Shown: positions 54,586 through 63,821, counted from the stretch's first letter. The stretch: DNA of 64,000 nucleotides from Photobacterium profundum SS9 (GCF_000196255.1 NC_006371.1:2039595-2103594); one strand, 5' to 3'. Notes: generated by a model not told the origin, from the letters alone. Program-made: numbers and translations.

Positions 54586-56265
54586 ATGATATACATTAGA
54601 AATAAAAGACAACGACTTCCGACAAGAACTTTGACATCTTTACTTGTATTATTTGCTATTTCGCAAGCCAACGCATCTGGTTTAGCAAGTGATTTAAATC
54701 AGAGTAGCCAAACGAATGAACCTCAATTAGAGCACATAGAACAATCTGAACTTAATACACTTGTTAGTAATGACCCTGCTGCAGCATTTATTACCGCCTT
54801 TGAAGTCGGTGACGAATTATTTGAGGTACCCGCTAATGAGTTAGATGGTGCAGGGGCAAATGTTGGTGAAGGTCAACGTTATGCGAAGTTTCCTCGAATG
54901 GACCTTAACGGTTATGGTGAATGGGCAAACCACACTCCAGCCCGGGTAACCGGTCCAAACTCTCAGGCTTGTATTGAGTGCCATTTCCAGGCTGTTAGTG
55001 ATGGTTCAGGCCCTATTTCAAGCAATAATGTCCGCGACCCGATGCGTAGTGGACAGATAGGAGACTTCATTACTCGTCAACCTCCGCATATTTTTGGTAT
55101 TGGTGCGAAACAAAAACTAGCAGAAGAAATGACCGCAGAACTACTTGCCATAAAAGCCGCTGCTATCGCGCAAGCAATCAGCTATAACACAATGGTCACT
55201 AAAGATTTAATTGCAAAAAACATCTCTTTCGGGAAAATAAAAGCGAACCCAGACGGAAGTGTAAACACCTCTATGGTAGAAGGTGTCGATGGAGACTTGA
55301 TTGTTAAACCCTTACAATGGAAAGGGGTTGAACTTACTATTCGAAGCTTTGTTAGAGGGGCAGAAAATAACGAGTTAGGGTTACAAGCAGTAGAGCTTGT
55401 GGGAGATGATGATGGCGACTATGATGGTATAATTAATGAAATTACTGTCGGAGACATTACGGCGCTTGCTATTTACCAAGCAGGTCAACCACGTCCTGTC
55501 ACTAAAATAGAATTAGCTGATCTTGGTTTAATGGAATTAAGCTATCAAGAAAAAGCGGATATTCTAAAGGGTAAAGATCTCTTTAGCCAAGTGCAGTGCG
55601 CTTCTTGTCACGTACCGACCCTTTACCTTGATGACTCAATATTTAGTGAACCAAGTCAAAGTGCCACACACCGAGATGCCCTATTCCCTAACGGTGATTC
55701 ACCTGCAAGCCACGGCTTAACGCCGGAGAATGCAATTACCTTCGATTTAGCCGCTGACATGCCAGATAATATTATTACCCTACCCAATGGCAATGTTGTA
55801 CACCTTGGTAACTTTAAAAAAGACAATTATGGGCGTACCAGTGTTGATATATATTCAGATCTAAAACGTCATGATCTTGGGTATGAAATTGCTGAATCTG
55901 TCGATGAAGAAGGTACTGGTGCATCAGTGTTTATAACCCAACCACTCTGGGGTGCTGGATCAACCGCACCTTACATGCATGATGGTCGCTCACCAACGAT
56001 CACTGATGCTGTCATGAATCATGGTGGAGACGCTGCAACCTCGCGTTCACTATTCAAGCAACTTTCTCCAACTTACAAGCAAGCACTTGTTGCCTATGTT
56101 GAAAATCATATTTTACTGCTAGCAGAAGAAGATGAAGCGGCAGCTGAAGCTCCTATCTATTCTGAACCTGTCGCACCTGCAGAACCTGAAGCACCTACTT
56201 ATTCTGAACCTGTAGCACCTACTGCACCTGAAGCACCAAGCCGTTTCCGAAGAACAAGACACTAA
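54586..56265 (+). CDS. Periplasmic di-haem cytochrome c / DHOR-type thiol oxidoreductase-like protein
   Basis: A 559-residue exported protein with a signal peptide ending SQANA (about residue 31). Two haem c attachment motifs are present: CIECH near 129 and CASCH near 338. The C-terminal part QPLWGAGSTAPYMHDGRSPTITDAV matches the di-haem oxidoreductase (DHOR) family related to MauG peroxidases. The last 45 residues are an Ala/Pro/Glu repeat (two units of YSEPVAP with variants) ending in the basic RFRRTRH. It probably moves electrons or carries peroxidase chemistry in the periplasm. Substrate unknown. Monocistronic with its own terminator. Confidence 0.88.
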   Translation: MIYIRNKRQRLPTRTLTSLLVLFAISQANASGLASDLNQSSQTNEPQLEHIEQSELNTLVSNDPAAAFITAFEVGDELFEVPANELDGAGANVGEGQRYAKFPRMDLNGYGEWANHTPARVTGPNSQACIECHFQAVSDGSGPISSNNVRDPMRSGQIGDFITRQPPHIFGIGAKQKLAEEMTAELLAIKAAAIAQAISYNTMVTKDLIAKNISFGKIKANPDGSVNTSMVEGVDGDLIVKPLQWKGVELTIRSFVRGAENNELGLQAVELVGDDDGDYDGIINEITVGDITALAIYQAGQPRPVTKIELADLGLMELSYQEKADILKGKDLFSQVQCASCHVPTLYLDDSIFSEPSQSATHRDALFPNGDSPASHGLTPENAITFDLAADMPDNIITLPNGNVVHLGNFKKDNYGRTSVDIYSDLKRHDLGYEIAESVDEEGTGASVFITQPLWGAGSTAPYMHDGRSPTITDAVMNHGGDAATSRSLFKQLSPTYKQALVAYVENHILLLAEEDEAAAEAPIYSEPVAPAEPEAPTYSEPVAPTAPEAPSRFRRTRH

Positions 56266-56288
56266 CACCTCGTAGTATTTGATACTAA

Positions 56289-56328
56289 TAAGCCGAAAAG
56301 AGTGCAAAAACTCTTTCCGGCTTATTTA
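56289..56328. terminator. Terminator between the cytochrome and feo genes
   Basis: AAGCCGAAAAGAGT-GCAAAA-ACTCTTTCCGGCTTATTT forms a stem of about 12 pairs with a small mismatch. It lies 24 bases after the cytochrome stop, between convergent genes. Confidence 0.85.
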
Positions 56329-56347
56329 TTATTTAATAATACAATTT

Positions 56348-56536
56348 TTATATCACTTGCTTGAGTTCTATTTTTTGGCCTATAAAAGGAACTTTTTTCA
56401 CTGTTTTAGCAGAGCTACATTGGCCACTTTCAGCGCATCCGATACAGGTTGAACCTTTACGCTTTTCACTGATTATTTTTAAAATAGCGAGCACAATAAT
56501 TACCGTTATTACGAGAGATACAATTATATTTGTCAT
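56348..56536 (-). CDS. FeoB-associated Cys-rich membrane protein
   Basis: A 62-residue protein with one N-terminal membrane helix (IIVSLVITVIIVLAILKII) followed by a cytoplasmic stretch with STCIGCAESGQCSS, three Cys in CxxC-x5-C order. This matches the small FeoB-associated Cys-rich family that takes the place of FeoC in many bacteria. It starts 10 bases after the feoB stop with AGGGAG upstream, so it is the last gene of the feo operon. The Cys set may bind iron or an Fe-S cluster and report on FeoB activity (inference). Confidence 0.85.
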   Translation of the reverse strand: MTNIIVSLVITVIIVLAILKIISEKRKGSTCIGCAESGQCSSAKTVKKVPFIGQKIELKQVI

Positions 56537-56546
56537 AACGAGCTCC

Positions 56547-58550
56547 CTATGCTGTATGCATATTTAACTTTTTTTGAGCCAAGCCTTCACCTTTATATAT
56601 AAAGTAAAGCAAAGTCCCTACAAGTATCAAAGTAACCGCTAGGCCGTATATAAACCCTTGGCCTAATACTCCTGTTGTGATTAAAGTACCAGCCTGATAA
56701 GTGATAAATGCAACCACATACCCCATACCAAATTGGAATGCGATACCTGCCCATAGCCATCTTTTATCTTCCATTTCTGCGTTCATTGCACCTAAAGCCG
56801 CAAAACATGGTGGCGTAAATAGGTTGAAGATCAAGTACGATAATGCAGCTACTGAAGATAACCCCATAATGCTTGCAACATCTGAACCGCCAGAAATCAA
56901 TGCAAGTTCTTCTGTATCAATAAAGTTAGTAATGCCATAAACAACCGCTAATGTGCCAACCACATTCTCTTTTGCAATAAACCCTGTGATTGCAGCTGCC
57001 GCCAATTGCCATACACCAAATCCGAGTGGTATTAACACTAATGCAAATGGTGATGCAATGCTTGCCAAGATACTTGTTGCAGCGGCACCTTCAGCAACCA
57101 CCTCAAACTGCCAGTTAAATGTTTGCATTACTTGTACAACGGCGTTACATAGCAGAATAATGGTACCCGCTTTAATAATAAATGCCTTCGCTCTTGAGAG
57201 AGTAGAAATAACGGCTCGTTTTACACTTGGGAATCGATATTCAGGTAATTCCATGATGAAAAATGAGCGCGCATTTTTTTCGCCCGTGATACGCACAACA
57301 ACCAATGCACCAAAGGTGATGATAGCAATGCCTAGAAAGTACATAGATGTTCCAACCCATGCTGCATCATTGAAAAAGACACCTGCAAATAATGCAATGA
57401 CTGGAAGTTTCGCACCGCAAGGCATGAATGGGGTTAACATCGCAGTCGTTCTTCTTTGTCTTTCGTTTTGTATTGTTCTTGTTGCCATGATGCCTGGAAT
57501 TGCACATCCAGTACCAATAACCATTGGGATAATTGATTTACCTGATAAACCAAGATGTTTAAAAAAGCGATCCATAATGACGGCAACACGTGCCATATAG
57601 CCACAATCTTCAAGTAATGCGAGCAAGAAAAATAGCACCATGATCAAGGGTAAGAACCCGACTACAGCGCCAACACCACCGATTATACCGTCTAACAGTA
57701 ACGCGCCTAATACAGGTGAAACGTCGCTACCTAATAATCCTTCTACTAAGCCGTAAAATGCATCAATCCAACCCACCAACAGATCCGCTAAAATCGGCCC
57801 TAAATGAGTTTGTGAAATAGAAAATACACTCCACATGATCAGTGCAAAAATAGGAAGCCCTAACCATTTATTGGCGACAACCCTATCGACAGTATCTTGT
57901 GCTGTCTGGGTATTATTTTTGATTTGTTTTTGTTCTACTTTTCCTACTATATTTGTTACAAATTCAAAGCGTTTAATATCTGAAGCTTCGACTAATTTGG
58001 CATCGCTTAAATCAACACCATCACTAACGAAAGGCGCAGTTTGGTGTTTGCCTGTGAGCTCAATGGCTGTAGATACAACATTATCTAAACCATTTTTAGC
58101 GCTTTTTGTAGAGGTCGTTTCAACGACAGGGCATCCCAGCAATTTACTTAATGCTTGAGTATCAATGATTGTTTTTTTGCTTTTGGTTAAATCACTTTTA
58201 TTCAGTGCCACCACAACCGGAATATTAAGCTCTAAAAGTTGAGTAGTGAAAAATAAACTACGACTTAAATTTGTGGCATCGACAATATTAAGGATCACAT
58301 CTGGCTTTTCATTCTTCACAAAATCTCGCGTAATCGCTTCTTCTGAAGAAAAAGGTGACATTGAATAAGCGCCGGGTAAATCAACGACAGTAATTTCAGC
58401 ATCCGTTTTATTAAACGCTTTCTTTACTAGTCCTTCTTTTTTATCTACGGTAACTCCCGCCCAGTTGCCAACATGGGCGGCCTTCCCCGTTAACGCATTG
58501 AATAAAGTGGTTTTTCCACTATTAGGGTTACCTGCTAATGCTATTTTCAA
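56547..58550 (-). CDS. feoB: Ferrous iron transport protein FeoB
   Basis: About 667 residues. The N-terminal GTPase domain has G1 GNPNSGKTTLFNALTG, G3 DLPGAYSM and G4 NKSD. The membrane part has the Gate motifs, including MIVVLFF-type helices and PCGAKLPVIALFAG with the conserved Cys, and FIAKENVVGTLAVVYG. It imports Fe(II) across the inner membrane. The start is a TTG at 58550 with AAGGA eight bases upstream, and the frame's longer form from 58589 lacks support. FeoA is upstream and the Cys-rich protein downstream. Confidence 0.94.
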   Translation of the reverse strand: MKIALAGNPNSGKTTLFNALTGKAAHVGNWAGVTVDKKEGLVKKAFNKTDAEITVVDLPGAYSMSPFSSEEAITRDFVKNEKPDVILNIVDATNLSRSLFFTTQLLELNIPVVVALNKSDLTKSKKTIIDTQALSKLLGCPVVETTSTKSAKNGLDNVVSTAIELTGKHQTAPFVSDGVDLSDAKLVEASDIKRFEFVTNIVGKVEQKQIKNNTQTAQDTVDRVVANKWLGLPIFALIMWSVFSISQTHLGPILADLLVGWIDAFYGLVEGLLGSDVSPVLGALLLDGIIGGVGAVVGFLPLIMVLFFLLALLEDCGYMARVAVIMDRFFKHLGLSGKSIIPMVIGTGCAIPGIMATRTIQNERQRRTTAMLTPFMPCGAKLPVIALFAGVFFNDAAWVGTSMYFLGIAIITFGALVVVRITGEKNARSFFIMELPEYRFPSVKRAVISTLSRAKAFIIKAGTIILLCNAVVQVMQTFNWQFEVVAEGAAATSILASIASPFALVLIPLGFGVWQLAAAAITGFIAKENVVGTLAVVYGITNFIDTEELALISGGSDVASIMGLSSVAALSYLIFNLFTPPCFAALGAMNAEMEDKRWLWAGIAFQFGMGYVVAFITYQAGTLITTGVLGQGFIYGLAVTLILVGTLLYFIYKGEGLAQKKLNMHTA

Positions 58551-58569
58551 AACAAATTTCCTTATAATA

Positions 58570-58612
58570 TACAGTAATGATAATAACAATGATGATGATA
58601 ATTATTACTGTA
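58570..58612. promoter_or_regulatory. Dyad with repeated GATAAT-like hexamers between feoA and feoB
   Basis: TACAGTAAT at 58570-58578 and ATTACTGTA at 58604-58612 form a perfect 9-base dyad. The 25 bases between are repeats of the kind GATAAT/GATGATGATAAT, which are the hexamer units of Fur sites. It lies just before the feoB start. It may be an internal Fur-controlled promoter or an intercistronic RNA hairpin. Confidence 0.5.
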
Positions 58613-58707
58613 GGTAGACATGACAATCCTCCGCTGGATTGATTGTCACCTTAAGATTGCCAAGCGTTAATCGCTTGTATTTTTATATATGAATTGTGTC
58701 AATAATG

Positions 58708-58992
58708 TTAGACAAGCACAGCTTGCGCTAAGTCACTTCCGATACTGTATCTCGCATCTTTAATGCTGATGACGTAACTCTCTGACAGTATCGAAATCAA
58801 TGTGATGGTTTCACCTTTAAAACACCCCAGTGTAAATAGGAAGTTTTCAATGTCGGCATCGCCCGCAACCACACCTTTAATAAGGTATTCTTGATTCACT
58901 TTTGCCTGAGATAAGTTTTGAGCTGTTTGGTGTGTAGTTTCTAAGTCTTCTGATGATAATGTCATTGCGTCATTAAATATTGTACTGTTCAT
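58708..58992 (-). CDS. feoA: Ferrous iron transport accessory protein FeoA
   Basis: A 94-residue protein. The C-terminal 65 residues are the SH3-like FeoA domain: NQEYLIKGVVAGDADIENFLFTLGCFKGETITLI and then DARYSIGSDLAQAVLV. The N-terminal 30 residues (MNSTIFNDAMTLSSEDLETTHQ) are an extension not present in the shorter E. coli FeoA (75). FeoA assists FeoB, probably by touching its GTPase domain. It is first in the feo operon, and an FNR box lies about 130 bases before its start. Confidence 0.9.
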   Translation of the reverse strand: MNSTIFNDAMTLSSEDLETTHQTAQNLSQAKVNQEYLIKGVVAGDADIENFLFTLGCFKGETITLISILSESYVISIKDARYSIGSDLAQAVLV

Positions 58993-59069
58993 AATTACTT
59001 ATCCAGATATAGCATTTTTAGCCTTCGCGTATCTCTCTGTTCTGACTAACGTCATAAAAACACTGACTA

Positions 59070-59087
59070 AATGATAACTATTATAGT
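59070..59087. promoter_or_regulatory. Possible Fur site upstream of feoA
   Basis: AATGATAACTATTATAG resembles part of the Fur consensus (GATAATGATAATCATTATC) but with several mismatches. It lies about 80 bases upstream of the feoA start. Weak evidence. Confidence 0.35.
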
Positions 59088-59122
59088 TTGCATTCATCTT
59101 ACTATGTTCACTCTTTAATCTA

Positions 59123-59136
59123 TTGATATAGATCAA
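59123..59136. promoter_or_regulatory. FNR box upstream of feoA
   Basis: TTGAT-ATAG-ATCAA is a perfect match to the FNR consensus TTGATNNNNATCAA. It lies about 130 bases upstream of feoA. Activation of feo under low oxygen by FNR is known from E. coli and fits Fe(II) uptake. Confidence 0.8.
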
Positions 59137-59305
59137 TACCTCTTTAGTGGTGAATTATATTTTTGCGAAAGTGGTGCTAGAAGATGTTAGGCAAATGCAT
59201 GCCAAGCCGCTAACCGAAGCGTACATGGCGCAGGTTTTGCGGGGGTATCAAAGTGATGCGCCGTTAGGGATGTCGCAGATTTTGAGCTCAACAAGCTTTT
59301 TGTAA
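59132..59305 (+). pseudogene. Probable gene remnant, C-terminal fragment
   Basis: An open stretch on the plus strand without a convincing ribosome binding site. It includes FAKVVLEDVRQMHAKPLTEA and ends GMSQILSSTSFL before TAA at 59303. Its codon use and higher GC look like real coding sequence, unlike the flanks. I do not recognise the family. It is probably the end of a gene whose front part was deleted. Confidence 0.4.
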
Positions 59306-59486
59306 GGAGAGATCCACCTTTATGAATCGCCTCTTCAATGTTGAGGTTGTTTACCCGTAATCATTGAGCTCATCACTGGGTAGATCTGCCTTATCTGATT
59401 ATTTGCAACAATGCCATTATTCAAGCGCAGTTGATGTGCGCTTTCGTTATGTATCTCGTAATCTATAGAACTACCATAAAATCACA
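59306..59486. other. Non-coding region downstream of the sugar-binding protein gene
   Basis: It contains AAGCGCA-GTTGATG-TGCGCTT at 59423-59443, a possible terminator hairpin followed by TCGTT on the plus strand. A second stretch near 59311-59390 contains AGATCCACC and TGGGTAGATCT. No gene is seen. Confidence 0.4.
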
Positions 59487-60749
59487 TTACATTGCCGCTT
59501 TAACAGCCCGTGAAAGCTTATGCGCGGCTTCTTTAGGATCTGCATCTTTCTGGTTGAAGAAAGTGCTGACCACGTCAAAGATGGCGCTTTGTACATAACT
59601 GGTCGTCGATAACCCTTGCGACATACTTGGCACTAAGTCACCACTTTGTGCGGTTGCTTTAAAGGCTGCCATCGAGTCAAGTGCACACTGATCAAACTTT
59701 GCCATGTTCATGTCGGTTCGAACTGGTATCGACCCTTTATTTAAATTAAATATTTGCTGAAAGTCTTTGGTCATAATTGTTTTCGCAAGGTCTTTCTGTG
59801 CTTGCTTATCTTCTTCTGCACCGCTGAGTTTGAAAAAGGCAAAGCTATCAATATTAAAGGTGAATTGATTTGTTGTACCTGGGGCAGGTGCACAAATATA
59901 ATCTTTCCCCTGCACTTTTCCGGCTTCTGCAAATTCACCTTTGGCCCAGTCACCCATGATTTGCATGGCCGCTTCGCCCTTAATAACCATCTCGGTTGCT
60001 GAGTTCCAACGACGACCACCCGATTTGGGATCGATATAGTCTTTCATTCTTTGAAACTGAGTAAACACATCCACCATTTTTTCGCCAGACAATACATCCA
60101 TATCTAGCTCAACAAAGGCCTTATTGTAATCTTCAGAACCCAGAACGGCTAAAGCAACCGTTTCAAACAACGTGGCGTCTTGCCAAGCTTGCCTACCATG
60201 AGCCAGTGGAATAATGCCAGCCGCTTTAATCTTATCTGCTACGTCAAAAAACTCATCAAGTGTGGTAGGAACCGTCACCCCCGCTTTCTTAAATACAGCA
60301 GGATTCGCCCATAACCAATTCACCCGGTGAACATTAAACGGCACAGCCACATAGGTGCCATCGTATTTCATGATATTCGCAACAACAGCAGGAATAACCT
60401 GATCCCATTGTTCAACTTGCGCTACATCATTAAGGCTAGTAAGAAAGCCTAACCGCCCCCACTCTTGAATGTCATGTCCTTTAATTTGCGCAGCAGAAGG
60501 CGGGTTGCCTGATACTGCACGCGTTTTCAGTACCGTCATGGCACTTTCACCACCACCACCCGCGACGGCAAAGTCTTTCCAACTGTTACCTTGCTTTTCT
60601 ATCTTTTGCTTGAGTACATCAACAGATTTCGCTTCACCGCCAGATGTCCACCAGTGGAGTACTTCAACCTCACCAGCATAGCTATTGGTTGTCATACCTG
60701 AAAGCGTGAGAGCAAATGTAATACTCAGCAATGTTCGGGATAATTTCAT
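59487..60749 (-). CDS. Sugar ABC transporter substrate-binding protein (glucose/mannose type)
   Basis: A 420-residue periplasmic protein of the family 1 extracellular solute-binding group. A signal peptide ends [34 protein letters not shown] is the characteristic start of glucose/mannose binding proteins of the GltB/GtsA type, and [15 protein letters not shown] and [10 protein letters not shown] are further blocks with the Trp residues that stack the sugar. It should bind a hexose for an ABC importer. No permease or ATPase genes follow. The next genes belong to feo, so partners must be elsewhere or lost. It lies 84 bases after the histidine kinase gene on the same strand. Confidence 0.92.
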   Translation of the reverse strand: MKLSRTLLSITFALTLSGMTTNSYAGEVEVLHWWTSGGEAKSVDVLKQKIEKQGNSWKDFAVAGGGGESAMTVLKTRAVSGNPPSAAQIKGHDIQEWGRLGFLTSLNDVAQVEQWDQVIPAVVANIMKYDGTYVAVPFNVHRVNWLWANPAVFKKAGVTVPTTLDEFFDVADKIKAAGIIPLAHGRQAWQDATLFETVALAVLGSEDYNKAFVELDMDVLSGEKMVDVFTQFQRMKDYIDPKSGGRRWNSATEMVIKGEAAMQIMGDWAKGEFAEAGKVQGKDYICAPAPGTTNQFTFNIDSFAFFKLSGAEEDKQAQKDLAKTIMTKDFQQIFNLNKGSIPVRTDMNMAKFDQCALDSMAAFKATAQSGDLVPSMSQGLSTTSYVQSAIFDVVSTFFNQKDADPKEAAHKLSRAVKAAM

Positions 60750-60770
60750 GTCTTGCTCTATATGCTATAA

Positions 60771-60795
60771 CCACAATAAGACACTCTTATCGTGG
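60771..60795. promoter_or_regulatory. 11-base dyad between histidine kinase and sugar-binding protein genes
   Basis: CCACAATAAGA-CAC-TCTTATCGTGG, one mismatch in 11 pairs. It lies 22-46 bases before the start of the binding protein gene. It could be an operator or a processing/stabilising hairpin. No T-run follows on the minus strand. Confidence 0.6.
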
Positions 60796-60833
60796 CATAT
60801 GTACTTGGAAACACTTCTCTTTTAATAGAGACC

Positions 60834-62279
60834 CTAAACAGTTTTAACCAAACGCGGAATAAAGACTTTGACCTCTAAGCCACCTTGCTCTGAATTATGG
60901 ATAGTGAGATCCCCACCGTGGGCATGCAAGATATTCCGAGCGATCCCCATGCCTAAGCCGTGCCCTTCGTCATCTTTTGCTACACGAAAATAAGGTTCAA
61001 ACACATCTTCTAATAATGCTTCTGGAATACCATCGCCTTGGTCTTTGATGATTAGTACGACATCTTCAGGTTCATCTGAAATGATTAACTCAACGTGCTT
61101 TCCGTATTTCACACCATTATCTATAAGATTACTTAGACACCGCTTCAAGGCGAGGGGCTTACCCATTAGAGGCGACACCTTGGTATCTGGAATCACTACA
61201 TGAATTTGTTCCGTGTTATGACGTTCAGCAATACTGTGCAGCATGTCAGAAAGGTCCACCTTAACGAGGTTCTCGTGTAAATCTGTATCTCGCACAGTTT
61301 GCAGCGCCCCTTTTACCATCATCTCTAATTCATCAAGATCGCGGTTAAACTTCTCAATTTTGGTGTCATCATCCATCAATTCCACCCGTAAACGCAGCCG
61401 CGTTATCGGTGTTTTTAAATCATGTGAAATTGATGAGAACAGGTGTTCACGGTCGTCTATATAACGTCGTAATCTCTGTTGCATCCGGTTGAATGCTTGA
61501 GTTGCCGTTACAAGTTCACTCGCCCCTTCTTCTTTTAAAGGTGGCTGATAAATATCTAAACTCAATGCATTGGCAGCATTCGCCAACCGCTTTAATGGCT
61601 TGGTTTGACGACGGATCATTAAGTAAGTGAAGAAAAGCAATAATGCGGTAATGAAAACCAAGAAGATAACTTGCTGCTTAGTAATAATTTCATCTTCGAG
61701 TGTCACGTAAGGGGCTGGTAATAACGCTGCAATATATAACCACTCATTTTCAGCAAGCTCAATTTGCACCACTAAGATCGGCGGATTCAATGGCTCTAAG
61801 CTCAATGTGTAGTGTGCCCAAGACGGTGGTAAATCACTCAGTAAAATATCATTTTTTAAGACATGTAATGTTTCAGGTCGTGAAAACTCCACTTTGATTT
61901 CATCAAGTCTTGGTAACTTTTCACTCAATACATTTTCAAAGACTGTAACAGCCGTATTTTTCATCACAGAGTTAGGAATGGGTGTAATGAGAATTTCTTC
62001 GGTATTAAAGGAGACAAAAAAACGCGTTCCTCCCATATTTCGTAATTGGTCTAAAACAATATGACGATATTCTAATGGCAAGGATTGAAAGAAATTAACC
62101 GTAGAGGCAAACATGTTAGCCATACTGGCCGAGGTAGATTCTAACCCTTCAAGATCACGTTGTTTTGATTGACCATACCAAATCATGGTCGCAATCATTT
62201 GAGCAAGAAAGACAGCCAGAAGTGTAAACCACAACGTGCGAGCCAATAAAGACTTCGGCCAAAGAGATTTCAATGTCAT
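60834..62279 (-). CDS. Sensor histidine kinase of a sugar-responsive two-component system
   Basis: About 481 residues. Membrane segments lie at about 15-35 and 180-203 with a periplasmic sensor of about 145 residues, followed by HAMP, the phosphoacceptor box (FSSISHDLKTPITRL, His to be phosphorylated) and a HATPase domain with N box NLIDNGVKYG, G1 box DQGDGIPE and GHGLGMGIARNIL. The ATG at 62279 gives the family-like start MTLKSLWPKSLL. An ATG eleven codons earlier has no ribosome binding site. Pseudomonas GtrS-GltR next to gltB is a known parallel for glucose, so glucose or a derivative may be the signal (inference). Confidence 0.9.
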   Translation of the reverse strand: MTLKSLWPKSLLARTLWFTLLAVFLAQMIATMIWYGQSKQRDLEGLESTSASMANMFASTVNFFQSLPLEYRHIVLDQLRNMGGTRFFVSFNTEEILITPIPNSVMKNTAVTVFENVLSEKLPRLDEIKVEFSRPETLHVLKNDILLSDLPPSWAHYTLSLEPLNPPILVVQIELAENEWLYIAALLPAPYVTLEDEIITKQQVIFLVFITALLLFFTYLMIRRQTKPLKRLANAANALSLDIYQPPLKEEGASELVTATQAFNRMQQRLRRYIDDREHLFSSISHDLKTPITRLRLRVELMDDDTKIEKFNRDLDELEMMVKGALQTVRDTDLHENLVKVDLSDMLHSIAERHNTEQIHVVIPDTKVSPLMGKPLALKRCLSNLIDNGVKYGKHVELIISDEPEDVVLIIKDQGDGIPEALLEDVFEPYFRVAKDDEGHGLGMGIARNILHAHGGDLTIHNSEQGGLEVKVFIPRLVKTV

Positions 62280-62424
62280 TTGAATAGTCGCCTTTTGCAA
62301 TAAACCACTCATATCTGAAATACCAAAAGTATCAAAACACGTCTGGATTGTTTATCGAAAAAAAGAAGATGGGAGCCAACCTAAGCGTGATTATCTTTCG
62401 GCTGGCATTATAGAAAAATGAAGT

Positions 62425-63150
62425 CTAGCTTTCGTATTTCACTTCAGGGATGAAGATATAGCCATTACCACGGCTTGTTTTGATAATACGCTGCGTTTTG
62501 CCTTTATCGCCTAAACGTTGACGTAAGCGGCTTAATTGCACATCAATACCACGCTCTGATGGTAAGGCTTCTCGACCACGCGTGGCACAAGAAATCGTAT
62601 CGCGATCTAAAATTTCATTAGGGCGCGACAAAAACAACATTAACAACGAAAAATCACTGCCAGTTAACTCGTAGTCTTTGCCCTTTTCTAAATCATATAA
62701 ACGATGAGAAGCCGTCTCTAAACGCCAATGAGAGAACAAAATAGACTTGGGTGTTTCAGGCATTTTCTGCGTGACGGTTGGTTTAACACGACGCAATAAT
62801 GCTTTAATACGTGCCATTAACTGCCTAGGACTAAAAGGTTTCGCAATATAATCATCTGCACCGAGCTCTAACCCAATGATCTGATCCATTTCATCCGACA
62901 CGGCTGTCAGCATAATAATTGGCACATCCGACGTTTTACGAATGTATTGGCACAAAGTGAACCCATCGTCACCCGGCATCATCACATCCATTAAAATTAA
63001 GTCAGGGTATCCACCCGCTAAACGGCGCTTCATTTCTTCACCTTCAGCAGCGGTGGTGACAGTAAAACCAGACTTGGTCAAATACTCGTCTAAGAGCTCG
63101 CGAATCTCCTGATCGTCATCAACGACGAGCACCTTTTTGTTCGCAATCAT
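62425..63150 (-). CDS. OmpR-family response regulator (GltR-like)
   Basis: A 241-residue regulator. The receiver domain has the acidic pair VVDDDQE, the phosphorylated Asp in LILMDVMMPGDDG (about 54) and the Lys in DDYIAKPFSPRQL. A winged-helix Trans_reg_C domain follows, with DYELTGSDFSLLMLFLSRPNEIL and QLSRLRQRLGD. AAGGAATTC precedes the ATG. It is first in an operon with the histidine kinase (145-base gap) and the sugar-binding protein. It probably controls sugar uptake genes, one of them next door. Confidence 0.93.
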   Translation of the reverse strand: MIANKKVLVVDDDQEIRELLDEYLTKSGFTVTTAAEGEEMKRRLAGGYPDLILMDVMMPGDDGFTLCQYIRKTSDVPIIMLTAVSDEMDQIIGLELGADDYIAKPFSPRQLMARIKALLRRVKPTVTQKMPETPKSILFSHWRLETASHRLYDLEKGKDYELTGSDFSLLMLFLSRPNEILDRDTISCATRGREALPSERGIDVQLSRLRQRLGDKGKTQRIIKTSRGNGYIFIPEVKYES

Positions 63151-63821
63151 TATGGAATTCCTTCTAACCTAGCAACATTACACGGTTCATTAACACAGAA
63201 TTGATAGTGTTAATCAATGTTAAAGGGAAATCACTGCAAACTAATAGAAACTTTGACTTAGACAGTGTTTTTTTAAAGCAAATAATCGTTCAAACGAATT
63301 TTCGCAGTTTTTACAACCAAAATGACAGTCATGTAACTGACAAGATAAACAACAGCATGCATAGTCTATTGTTAACTATTAAAGTCGGATAAAAATGCAA
63401 ATCATCCACGGTCATACCGAAAGAATTCATCTTGGTTCTTATCAACGATTGAACCCGCTTGAACTCTATTTTTACAATAATTACATTTTAGAACAAAGAA
63501 GCGATCAAAGAGAGTACTGCTCATTTTGATAAAAAATCGAACCAATTATAGGGTTCACCTGTCTAACCAAAGTATTCAGACAAAAGAACGTGATAACTAA
63601 ATCTTTTGTTAATCAGTAAGTTAAATGCAAAGTGAACGGCATACATTGATAATTCGTGCACGTTATCAATGTGTTAGACGAGAATGATTTACCCTGATTA
63701 CTGTGGCTAATTTAGCAGCAATCTCGATCAACTAGTCATTTTTGATTGTTTGTGTTCGTAAATGACATTCATTTTGCTATAACTTAATTACAGGCTAACA
63801 AGTAAAGAGAGAAATGACTTT
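63151..63821. other. 671-base intergenic region with dyads
   Basis: This AT-rich gap separates the response regulator gene from the hibernation factor gene and must hold two divergent promoters. A perfect 10-base dyad ACATTGATAA/TTATCAATGT lies at 63643-63672 around TTCGTGCACG, and a shorter one (ATTGAT/ATCAAT) at 63200-63218. I see no convincing gene; the frames present lack ribosome binding sites. Confidence 0.45.

Noticed and set aside
56953..57600. Plus-strand frame of 215 residues opposite feoB
   Set aside because: It is a low-stop shadow of feoB, lacks a ribosome binding site and has biased composition (many Ala, Thr and Ile).
63201..63392. 63-residue plus-strand frame downstream of the response regulator promoter
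   Set aside because: It has no convincing ribosome binding site and overlaps the promoter region of the divergent regulator.
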